Source of the DNA: Paramacrobiotus metropolitanus
Taxonomy: Eukaryota; Tardigrada; Eutardigrada; Parachela; Macrobiotidae
DNA length: 64,000 bases
Direction: 5' to 3'
Assembly (NCBI RefSeq): GCF_019649055.1
Contig: NW_026570221.1
Coordinates: 682,001 to 746,000, forward strand
The position numbers and the translations under genes were made by a program. This document shows positions 18,978-28,675 of the stretch, piece by piece (within the stretch, counting starts at the first letter, position 1; each line of letters begins with the position of its first letter). The notes below the pieces were generated by a model. It saw only the letters and a program-made list of their open reading frames with translations. It did not search any database and was not told the DNA's origin.

Positions 18978-21900
18978 ATGCACCTGTACGAGAATGCTGA
19001 ACGATCGGTGTACGCATGGAACGCTGTGGATGTGGAGATCAACGGACGAGTACAGCACGGCCACGTCGTTGGCGTAGAAAAGAAAGGGTCGCGTGTGATC
19101 GTCGATTTCGGATGCCCGACACAGGAAGCTGTAGCGATGGAATGCGGGAAGGCCATCGACTGCTCCAGATGTGAGTACCAGGACTCGCGCAGAGGAGACG
19201 AGGTGGAGGTGCTGCTGCACGACGGCCCCGGACGCCCGTGGACCTGGTATCCCGGTAGAATGCTGATTCCGGAGTTCAGGCCCCTCTATTCTGTTCAGCT
19301 GGTGGAGGTGCTAGTGGCCGGGCAGTGGCGTCGCGAACTACTGCCCGGGGATCAGATCAGAGACCCGCCCTTACGGAACTGCCTTATGCCGTGGGATTTC
19401 GTCACGGAGACATGCAGCGTGCCTAGCGGCTTCTGGACTCTGGAGCGGTCGGCATCAGCGCTGCTGCTCCGGAAAATTGAGCACGAGCTCAGGGTGCGAT
19501 TTATCAAGGTTCTCAGTTGGAAGATGCGTTATGTGCGGCGAGAGGTTGGCCATGTCAGTGACGAAGACGTGGTAAGTCGTTACTACTGCCTGTTACAGTA
19601 AAGTTATGAATACCCTGTCGAGGGCAGAGCATAGAGCGCACTTGTATCAACACGAATACGGGTCGCCGCCACTTTTGTATACGTTATAACGCCCTGATCG
19701 TTTCGCAAAACTTTCGTAAAGCACGAACGTTTAGTCTTAATTAGTAACGCGTCTCCGGATTAGTACCGAACGACTCTGCCTGTCTTCTTGGACGTTCCGC
19801 TAGCTTTAAACTAATCATTATGTAGAGAAAAGATTTCTCTTTTTAAAAGCCAGTGAAATCTTCTTTAGGACTTGAAAAAAATGTTTGATTTATAGCAAGT
19901 GTTAGAGGTTATATTTAAAATTAGATGTTGTACTGACAAATATGAGCTACTGTATATAAAAATTCGAACGCAGTTGAATCAATATTAACTAAAGAATGTG
20001 CAGCCGCCGACATGGAGGATGCCACTATCGGTCTCTCCACTTACCCAGCTCGCATTTCGGATGCCCTTGCGCCCAATATTACATAGTAGTTTTCAGATTA
20101 CGCTTTAATACATAAAATGCCGACACCGGTTGCGATTTTGAAAATTTCGTATGAGCGGTTGTACGATTGTTTCTCCAGAAGGAACACCACCTCGCCGCAA
20201 GACGGTGCTGACTGTTATTATTAAGTTGTCGCTTTCTATCAATAATGAATTGGGTACGACCATTGTCACCCCCTCGCACCCCTTTTGACTGTTGTCACCT
20301 CCTTTTTTTTAAAAAGGATAAACACCCCTTTAGATTACTGTCGCACCTTTCTCACCCCTAAATCCTAAGCAACAAATTGGAAGGTGGGGGCCTGGTGGCA
20401 ATAGCGGAAAGACTAAGAGGTTGCCACAGACAGTGACAATAGTCCATGGGTGTGTTTATTTTAATTAAAAAGGGTGTGACAACAGTCAACAGGGGATGTA
20501 GGGGGTGACAATATCCGATTCCTGATGAACTGTATTTCTTCTGATCGTGCAATAGGCGGCGGTGTTTGAAAGAGAAAGAAGGAATCTTGCATTTTGCCAT
20601 GAAGTAAGCGAGAAAACCGACGCCTCGGATGGTGAGCCGAAGCGGAAGAAGTCGTCGAGAGTCGTGGAAAGCGGTTTGGCGCTGTTGCCCTTGGAAGTGC
20701 TGAAGGAGGTCTTCCATTCACTGGACACCGTCGACCGGCAGCGCTGTCGCCGCACCTGTCCGCTGTGGGAAACCCTTCTCACGTCGGTCGAGCTGTGCCG
20801 GGATTTGCGTGTAATGCGGCAAACGCCCTACCGGTTACCGCATCCAGTACAGCTACATCAGGATTGCAATTATACCATGTATTGCTGTCTCTTCAAGCAC
20901 ATCACGCGAGCCACCCGCACTATCTGCATCGCTGATACCGACAAGTACATCCTTAACAGCTGCACAATGAATGTTGCTGGTGAAGCGGTTGACGTTATAA
21001 AGAAAGCGCTCAACGATACCGGCATCCGCATACACCGTTTGATACTGCACCGGCGATCCATGCAGTTCTCGTCGGAGTCCTGCAATAAGTGTCCTCGGTG
21101 GAAATTAAGCCGGATGTCCCGCGACATGACCAAGAATATTTCCAAGCTGGCTTCGTGCTGCGATCGGTTGATTCTGAAAGATTTCGGACTTACACTGGTG
21201 AACAAGGCAGGCGAGGCGGTGATGGGATTCGGTATTCCCGCTGCAGCCGTAGTCTTGGAGAGTGTCAATGAGGCGCAGATTGTGGACCTCCTCGAGGAGC
21301 ATCTGGAGTGCGATGCACAGCCGTTGGATATGGAACGCATCGCCCACTGCATGGCCAGTCTCGCTGGCAGCCAGAAGAAAGCCAGGATTGTGAAGAAGGT
21401 ACGGTATTCTCACGACAAGGAGTCCGTGTATATTATAGTGTGTTAAAACATGTGACGTAAGGTTCACTCAGATAAAAGAAGAGATACGAAATGTTATGAG
21501 GGAGCCCAGTTATTGCACCAGCCATAGGGTCGCGGCTTTTTAGGCTTCAAATCGTACATCATTACGCACCGCTCAGCCCTTCGACACCAGCAAAATGCAG
21601 TTAACAAAGCTTGCTTCGTGACACAGGCCTCACAGGTGATGTGGCTGGGACACATTCTAGACTGGGGATGCTGTGGGTCGGGGAACGTTCGATTAGGATA
21701 CATTCAGGATATTCAACGGTCCACCGCAGTCCTAAACTGGAAATAATTCTTAATAGTATAGAATTTTAGCAACAAGAATCCGCAACGAAGAAAACCCATT
21801 TCACGAAATAGTAGCTAAGACGGCCACATTTTGGGGTTAAAATCTTTTCCTATTCCACACTGAATTGCTGTTTTTATTACCGAACTGCAGCGGCCAAATT

Positions 21901-22449
21901 CCATTAACTGAGACTTAACAGGCTAACGGAGCGCATGCGTTCCCTTATGCGTTGCACGTAGATGAATGAAATTACCGGCAACATGTGTCCGATAAATTCT
22001 GTCGGTCATTGTAAGTTGTTTTCTAGTGTTGTGATGCACTGAAGCTAATGGTAATTCTGTAGGTTTTCCGGGATTATCAAAGCTGCGATCCGCGTCCGTC
22101 GGCGCATTATCGAAATCACACGTGGACAGCGGACAGTGTGGCCGAAGTGGACATGCGCCGGCTGAATAAATTCTGCCTGCATGCCTTAGCGCGCTTCATG
22201 CACAACTTGAGTGGAGCATCCACACCGGATGACCACGCCGAAGTTGGGCCGTCGAGCGATTCTGAATCCAGCGAATCCGAATCTGGCGATGCCCAAAGCA
22301 TCGCTTCCAAGTCGAGCAGTGAACTCAGCGATTCCAGCAGTGAATCCAACGACTTCAGCGACTCTGAGAGGAAATACAGTGATTCCAGCAGTGAGTCCGT
22401 CAGTGGTTCCAACGAATCCAGCAGCGCCGAATCCGATAGTGCTCAGTAA
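18978..22449 (+). CDS. Agenet/Tudor-like F-box protein, copy 1 (intact, 607 aa)
   Basis: Three exons in phase 0: 18978-19571, 20556-21398, 22063-22449. Exon 1 (about 198 aa) opens MHLYENAERSVYAWNAVDVE and contains two beta-rich units. The second, EVEVLLHDGPGRPWTWYPG ... RELLPGDQIRDPP, has the look of an Agenet/Tudor repeat, and a helical stretch follows. Exon 2 (281 aa) has a basic patch EPKRKKSSR that could be a nuclear signal, then an F-box near residues 240-280 (LLPLEVLKEVFHSLDTVDRQ ... CPLWETLL). A long region of no recognised fold follows (HITRATRTICI, CCDRLILKDF). Exon 3 (128 aa) has CDPRPSAHYRNHTW, then a Ser/Glu/Asp tail. F-box proteins are SCF ubiquitin-ligase receptors, so I infer a substrate adaptor whose N-terminal module binds a modified protein or nucleic acid. 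Convergent partner: the gene at 23110-25903. Confidence 0.8.
20262..20512. mobile_element. MITE-like element, about 45-bp terminal inverted repeats
   Basis: The 251-bp block begins ATTGTCACCCCC and ends GGGGGTGACAAT; the inverted similarity continues inward for about 45 bp, including GACTGTTGTCAC. It sits in intron 1 of the 18978-22449 gene. The homologous intron of the duplicate gene (29282-30031) lacks it, giving an empty site. There is no transposase, so it is non-autonomous; the superfamily is not determined. Confidence 0.75.
21333..21946. repeat. Near-identical tract shared with 30809-31420
   Basis: From the 3' end of exon 2 into intron 2 this tract matches the second duplicate with essentially one 1-nt indel visible over about 600 bp, whereas the preceding coding sequence of the same two genes differs at many sites. 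It contains a 69-codon minus-strand frame (21703-21494) identical in both copies. Recent gene conversion is the simplest explanation; a conserved intronic element or antisense gene is the alternative. Confidence 0.75.
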
Positions 22450-23109
22450 AAAAATCAGAAGGTTGCTTAGGTTGTAGTTGACAGAAAAATGGAGAATGTT
22501 TCTGTTCAGCACCGGAATGCTGCGAGCATGCTCATTGATCTTATACTTTTGCCAATTTTTTAGCGAAAGTTAGTGCCATTACTGCCATGTGCGTTATAGG
22601 CATCCGGATCGCCCAGTAGGGCAGCGAAATGCAGTTTTTGTCTTGTGGGCTTGTGAAAACTCAAAACCGCTTTCTTCTTTTCGGTTTTTATTCATTTACT
22701 TGGATTACTTCCGGCTGGTCGATGCCTAAGCTGGTCTCGTTACAGTTTTTGCGATACGTGTTTTTGATTCAAACATTTACCATTTGCCTGAATGTTTGTT
22801 AATGGTGTTATACAGTATTTTATATCGTGAGTTGGCTCCCTTGTAAAACTTTGATTGGAAAAATCAAAAAATATAAATCTACAAGTTCATTCTAGGTGGT
22901 AAGAGCACTGCTTTGTTTCCAGGAATGTTGTTCATTGTTTATTCTTTTCCACATTATGATATTGGTGAACACGAAACACAGGCTCAGTCTCTGGTTCAAA
23001 TTATCCAGTAAGCTGGTCAATTTCGATAAACACCAATAATAATTATCACCGTAATCATGAGCCTCATTTGTAAGGGATTAGTGTAGTCCCGGGGCAAACT
23101 GTGCGAGCG
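22450..23109. other. Spacer between convergent genes, pair 1
   Basis: This 660-bp convergent spacer should hold the 3' UTRs of both genes. It is AT-rich and alignable with 31964-32684. No further gene is seen. Confidence 0.6.
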
Positions 23110-25903
23110 TTAAGTTTCAGCTTCTTGTGCTGATTCTTCTTCTGATCCTTCGCTGCTGTCGCTGGGTTGCGAGGACCAATCTGTGAAATTACCGACGAGG
23201 CAGGACAACACATATCGGCACAGTTTATTTAAACGGCGCGCGTCCAACTCGTCCGTGTTGTCCAGCAACCAATCCCGGCCCGTATACTGCGCAGATGGAC
23301 GCGGATCGTCAACTTGGCACATGTCCAAAATCTGCAAGAAATCAAAACAATTTATTGCTTATAATCTAAAAGCAACCGGTACTTCGGGACAAATAATTAT
23401 TAGGAAATTAGGAATTGCTATTGGAAACCCGTTTTTCACTAGAGAAAACTGAAAGCAATTGGAGTCTTAATCTACGCCTGCGTGAAAAGCCTGAAAGTAC
23501 ATCAATTATATTGTCGTGGAAACGGTCGCCTTTTCCTCCATTCAGTCGTGCCGTCCGCCGCGTCAGCCGGTCCAAATCCAGACGCTCATTCCAACACAAG
23601 TGTGTTTCGTAGAAATCATACATATCCACCGCACTGAAGTTTTCTAGCGGGAAGACAGCAAAAGGAATGTGAAACTCCATGTGGGGAAGATGATTAACAT
23701 CTACCGCAATGCTAAAGGTTAGAGAGAGATCTTTCCAAATCAGCCGCTCACAACAAGATTTCAGCTGGGCATACATTTCGTAACTGCCGGCAAAAAAATC
23801 CCAGACAGAGTTATCTTCTATTGGCATGGAAATATATCGTTGGTACATTATTAACCGGTCAATGCGGATGTTGGATGCTCTTAGCACTTTCCCGATGTGC
23901 AAGATCAGCTCCCCCGTGACAGTGGCGCTTTCCAGCTCAAATCCGTCTTCGCACTCGTCATGGGCGTCCCGATTGCAGATGTTCCGCGTGGCGGGCGTGA
24001 TGTACTTGAAGACGCAAGCATACGCGGCGTAATCGGTCGGCAGTTTGCCATATGCATCGTTCATTAGCGAGATGCAGACTTCTTTGCACAGTTACTCCAA
24101 CGTCAGAATCTCATTCCACAGGGGACAGACGCGCCGGCAACGCTGCCGCTCGATGGTGTCCAGAGACTTGAAGGTCTCCGCGAAAATCTCCAGAGATAAA
24201 GCTAAACCGTCCACGTCGCCGCGGTGTAACGGCTGCTTTCGCTTAATGTTAGTCTCAACCACATCTTCAGCTATTTCCGTCCCCTTGGGCTTTGCGTCTC
24301 GCTTTACTTCTTTCCACAATTGATCCTACAAATAAACGGAACCGTCATTGCACGCTGTTTACCAAAGTTCACATTAGGTACATGGTATGTACCATATTCG
24401 AGCACATACACGAAAGTGTTTATTTCGCCCAATGCCACACACCTAAATGCTTTGTTTCATGACATTCTGCAACGAAATGATTATTTTACGCAGGCGTGAA
24501 AAACCACTGATGCGCACAACTCGGATTTTTAAAATAAATTTTAAATTTTAACAATTATTTTAAATAAAAAAAATGGTGCAAATCTGGTTCAGTATAAAAA
24601 CGGTCTCCATACGTGCATTCATGTGAAAAAGTTGAAGAAGATCGCTCCATAATGAGACATTTGGTACATCTGAATGCATTTAAACTTTTTGTAAATTTCT
24701 TGAATCCATAATGCCCGAACCGGATGTTGCGCGCACAAACGGTTTTCGCGTCTACAATGGACGACAAAATTTACTTTACTCTGGACCGTTAGCCGCTGTC
24801 GGCTTACAGCGCATACGATGAATAAGCGCCGCATATCCGTCGATATAGCCGCTCACTGAGCAGAAGCGCGGCAGCCGTGTTCTCTCTGTTCTCTGTCTAA
24901 AGCTAAAGCCGCAAAACCGGTTCCGAGCTAAAGTAAATTTTGTCGCCCGTTGTATATACAGATATGTAAATCATTTGGCTACAGAATGTCATTTAACGAA
25001 GCAAAAAAGTGTTTGGGAGTGCACGAAAGTGAACGTTTTTGAGCATGTATACGAATTTGGTACCATGTACCGAGTTATTTCTCTTAAGCTAACAAATCAT
25101 TATCGACAGAAGCAGGAGCACCTATGCCAAGCAAAGGTCGGTATGGACAAAACTGTGGCTATAGTCTACACTGTGCCACAACTTGCTGCGTTTTCTTCTG
25201 ACACCGGGGATTCGCTACTTCGTTGCAGATAGGTTATCGTTTGACTGAGAACCGAAAGTATTCGCAAACCCTTTCCGTCGTTTTCTCCCTTTCCGGACAA
25301 GTTCTCGAGTTTCTGCCGGAACAAATCTCTCGCTGTCGGTTCAGCCGTCGTCCAATAGCCTTGAGGCACGCTGCACGTTCGGATGACGAAATCACCTGGT
25401 CGAACCATCCGTCGCTGGAGGTCTTCACCCGATGGCGGCGCACATATCTGCTCGTCCGGAAGCAGTTCACGTGCATGCACCCCGCCCAGCATGACCTCCA
25501 CCAGCGCGTAGTGACTCAAAGTCTCAAAGCCGGACAGAATGAGTTTGGCGGGATGCCATTTCCAGGGCTGATCGGGATGACTGCGTAGCAACACCTGCAC
25601 ATCTTTATAATCCTCTCCGGCCGGGACGCTGCAGAACTCATTCTTCCCTCTTTTTTTCGCTGGTAACGCCTCGCACAGGTCAAACACTATTCCGTACTCG
25701 ACCAGTACGGAGTGCTGTGTTGCGCATCCAAAGTCGATAATCAGTCGCGGCAGAGCCCCTGTATTGTCATCCAGTCCGATGACGTGGCCCAGTTGTAGCA
25801 CTCCGTCCACGTCCACGTTCACCGCATTCCAAGCGTTCACCAATCGTTTAGACGGTTGCCTGAAAGGATGCCAGCCATCCGGCCTTGATTCATAAATGTA
25901 CAT
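23110..25903 (-). pseudogene. Agenet/Tudor-like F-box gene, copy 3, nonsense codon in exon 2
   Basis: Three exons on the minus strand: 25903-25187, 24325-23501, 23331-23110. Exon 1 (239 codons) starts MYIYESRPDG and contains NAWNAVNVDVDGVLQLGHVI and RELLPDEQICAPPS, matching the Agenet-like module of the family. Exon 2 contains KRKQPLHR and the F-box SLEIFAETFKSLDTIERQ ... CPLWNEIL. Shortly after the F-box comes an in-frame TAA (about 24091); the frame is open again immediately with CKEVCISL and remains similar to the family to the exon end. Exon 3 keeps DDPRPSAQYTGRDW and an acidic Ser/Glu tail. The exon-1 donor reads GCAAGT instead of the GTAAGT of the duplicate. Intron 1 carries a foldback element. 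The TAA would leave Agenet plus F-box only, so a truncated product cannot be excluded. Confidence 0.75.
24377..25072. mobile_element. Foldback/MITE element in intron 1 of copy 3
   Basis: The left end GGTACATGGTATGTACC followed by ATATTCG is the inverted counterpart of the right end CGAATTTGGTACCATGTACC. The internal arms repeat in inverted order words such as CAACCGGATGTTGCGCGC-like and the AACGGTTTTC motif. The equivalent intron of the duplicate (34012-34171) is only about 160 bp and reads straight across the site. Related sequence occurs at about 48340-48555 and 61085-61345, so this is a dispersed family. No ORF of note lies inside. Confidence 0.7.
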
Positions 25904-26144
25904 GCTGGCTAAGACGCGGTGCAATCGGTGAAAATTCTGTCGAGAACGAGAAATACCCATCAAACAGAATAGAATGCTTAACGCTGTTTATCTTATCGTT
26001 GCGACACCGATTATCGCGTTCTTATCACTCCAGTCCGCTCGCCGGATTGTTCGCCCGGCTGATTTGGTTTCGCTGTTTTATAACAGTAGTCAGTCAGTAC
26101 TTTAATTAGCATTCAGCAATCTGCTGATTCTCAGCCGGAGATGT
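25904..26144. other. Upstream region of the minus-strand copy 3 gene
   Basis: About 240 bp alignable with 34895-35065 upstream of the duplicated minus-strand gene (shared stretches around GTCGAGAA and CTTATC). Probably contains the promoter; no clear TATA was assigned. Confidence 0.45.
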
Positions 26145-26285
26145 ACTGCTCGAAGACGATGTACCCGATCTGTACGTGCATAGCCCGCTGTGGAAGTGAA
26201 GGTCTGCTGGAGCACAGGCATTACGTCGGTCTGGAAGATGATGGTGGCAATGCGCAGCGCCTGGTGGTGGATTTCGGACAAATTT
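26145..26285 (+). pseudogene. Isolated exon-1 fragment of the Agenet-F-box family
   Basis: A short plus-strand stretch encodes, after a frame change, LLEHRHYVGLEDDGG and RLVVDFGQ and then stops. These match the middle of the family's first Agenet-like unit (compare GHVIGLDD ... RLIIDFGC). Nothing else of the gene is found beside it. This is a seventh, dead trace of the family, possibly the remains of another cassette. Confidence 0.6.
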
Positions 26286-27287
26286 AATTACTAGCCAGTA
26301 GCCAGTAAAACTGGTCAGACCTTTTGTACTCCCAGTTTTTATATTCCCAGTTTTTTATAGTCCTACTTTTATGTTTCCATCGGATTTACTTTTAATTTTG
26401 TGCAACAGAAATTTAATAGCGTTCGGCTGTCTGTCTAAAGACAACCCTAATTAGTCAACTTAATAAATTAACGAAAAACTTAATAGGTCAGTTAATAAGG
26501 TTAACTTAATAGGTTAACGGTCAACTTAATAGGCCAACTGAAAAACTTTATAGGGTCACAACCTGTTAGGTATGCAAATAATAAATATGTACGTATGTAA
26601 TAAAACACGCCATTATTCCTCATGGTTGCTTGCAGACGTAACTGTAAGATGGGCGGCGGTGCAATATACTAGGAAAGTGCACCGCTTTAGCCTAGAACTA
26701 CGTATAAGACCGAAGCGAAGCTACTGCTAGGAACAGTAAAGGGGAATAATAATTATTATAACCCAACAAGGTCATATTCAGGTCTGCTTGCCAAGACTAC
26801 TTGTACTAAGACATAAGTTAAAGTAGTTGTTCAATGCTCACGATGGCGAGAGCATCTGTAAGGGGATTTTTCTGGCACAAAGTAGCGTTTGCAAAGTTTT
26901 TCGTTAGACCAGCCGCAGAGTGTAGAGAGAAGGAATTTTGTTTGTTGCTGGGGCCTAATTCTGATTTTTAAACAAAGTTACGCTGTAGTATAATTTTATT
27001 CGTACAGTACTTACTGTAGCTGCACAAAATAGTCAGATGGTAAAACTTTAGAAACAGATGCTAGAAATTCAATAGAAACCAATTTAATAATTATTAAGGA
27101 AAGTACTGATGCTTAACTTTACAAAACAAAAATCGGGATTTAAAGATACGTAGTACATATACACAGTATTCCGGTGACAGATAGGTACGAGTAGTGAACA
27201 TTGCAGAAGATTGTACTGTACATAAAAAGTTAACGTTTAAGAAAAAAATTAAGTCTACGTTTTATCGATCGAGTGTATCATCATCAC
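26286..27287. other. Junction region between duplicates, AT-rich with a short tandem repeat
   Basis: Around 26456-26550 a degenerate TTAATAGGTTAAC-like motif repeats several times. From about 27090 the sequence becomes alignable with 16785 onward, so the start of duplicate B lies near here. No coding region is supported. Confidence 0.5.
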
Positions 27288-27430
27288 CGATGTCAAATAC
27301 TGTATATTTAGGAGAATTTCCGGCCAATAATCCATGATCTGGGCAACCGTACGATGTATAAGTATGTGGAAACCAATACACCGTCTTCCGCTTACCGAGT
27401 GCTTTCCTTCCTTTATCTGGTTATGTAATC
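27288..27430 (+). pseudogene. Carbonic anhydrase last-exon remnant
   Basis: This stretch matches the last exon of the carbonic anhydrase gene at 17200-17410, including AGGAGAATTTCCGGCC and ATGATCTGGGCAACCG, with a deletion after GTATAAGTA and altered frame. It was carried along by the segmental duplication and cannot encode an enzyme because the catalytic exons are absent. Confidence 0.8.
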
Positions 27431-28675
27431 ATTGTCATGTGTCGTGATTTGTGATTCAATGGACATGGACATGTGCTGGACGGTAGCCGTCATCGTTATA
27501 TCGTCCATTAAAAACCCGTTGACTGGCTGAAAAATCTATAATGGTAATAAAGCGTATTCGACACCACTACATAGATGCCAATATTATTATTGCTTCAGTT
27601 TCATTATTACGATACTTTAAGATCTGCTAAAAGTGTTCTGATGCACTCATTGCACTGCTTGCACAATTTATACTAGTCCGAGCTTTGCAGTAAATAACTA
27701 TTTTATACACGCGGCACTGCACTTCCTAGTTCCTACTGTAATTCTTAACTGATAGCTGATGCGACTGTACCATATTTTAAATTATATTTGTTAAACAAAG
27801 AACCTCTTCCAAATGGTTAACCAGCGGAATAAAGCGCGATCCAGCACTATTCCGATTTCAATTGCATCCTTGTTGGCGGAAAATCGGGTTTAAAAGGGTT
27901 GACAGAGTTGTTATGGCGCGTCAGCGCAAATAACTCTTTCCTTACTTACTTTTTGCTTAAACACAAGCCCGAAAGTTTGAAACAGAAATTTTGTTGGCAC
28001 TTAGGGGAAAAACTTTCGTTTCGCTGATGATTCCCACTGCCTACAGGGCATATTAAAACTGTACGTGTGTAACAGAAGTACACAAACGTGCAATGATTTA
28101 GTGAATGTGATACCGCACATACCTAAATATATTCATTCCTCTGAATAGAGCAGCGAATTTGCGTTGACCTTTCGTTTCGTTGTTGCTGGATACTGATAAA
28201 CTGCTGTCGTGTTTGCAGCGCGCTCCGGGTTTGGCATTGTTCACCTGACCGCGTGGCATAGTTGCGGTTGACACTGACACGGATCTGGTTGTAAAAGGTT
28301 GGAGATGTAGATGCAGAGAAAACGCAATAACATCCTGCATACAGATCCAAAGCTTGACAAAACAGATTGCTGATATCGACCTTTACGCTTTGCAGCGATA
28401 AACTCTTGACCACATATTTTCAGGCAGTGGGAGTGCAACGAGATAGTGAGAAAAACTAATATGGTCAGTACTCTACTCGTTCGCCACATTACGTATTAAT
28501 AGCAATTCTATTGTGAAGTCGTTAGCTTCCGACCTGCGTTTATTTACTGATGTTCCATTTCTGCCTTGGTTCAAACTCTTTAACTACATATTTTCGAGCG
28601 AAGGTATTATATTGCACTGTAATTTAAAAACGACTGATTTTTTATCGCTCAGTGAGACAACAAGTAAGTATAAGA
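27431..28675. other. Intergenic upstream of copy 2 gene
   Basis: The part from about 28130 corresponds to 18050-18640 in copy A and ends directly at the exon-1 start without the 340-bp insertion present there. No coding signal was accepted. Confidence 0.55.

Larger units (their letters stand above)
16785..26100. repeat. Segmental duplication, copy A
   Basis: This stretch (carbonic anhydrase 3' end, plus-strand Agenet-F-box gene, minus-strand Agenet-F-box gene) recurs in the same order and orientation at about 27105-35065. Homology is visible in the carbonic anhydrase tail, the gene upstream regions (about 18050-18640 versus 28130-28660), all exons, and the shared region upstream of the minus-strand genes. 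Copy A differs by at least three insertions: about 340 bp upstream of the plus-strand gene, a 251-bp MITE at 20262 and a foldback element at 24377. Confidence 0.8.

Noticed and set aside
21494-21703. 69-codon minus-strand frame identical in both duplicates (also 30970-31179)
   Set aside because: Identity is explained by the whole tract being nearly identical; no domain or start context supports a gene. Kept only as part of the tract finding.
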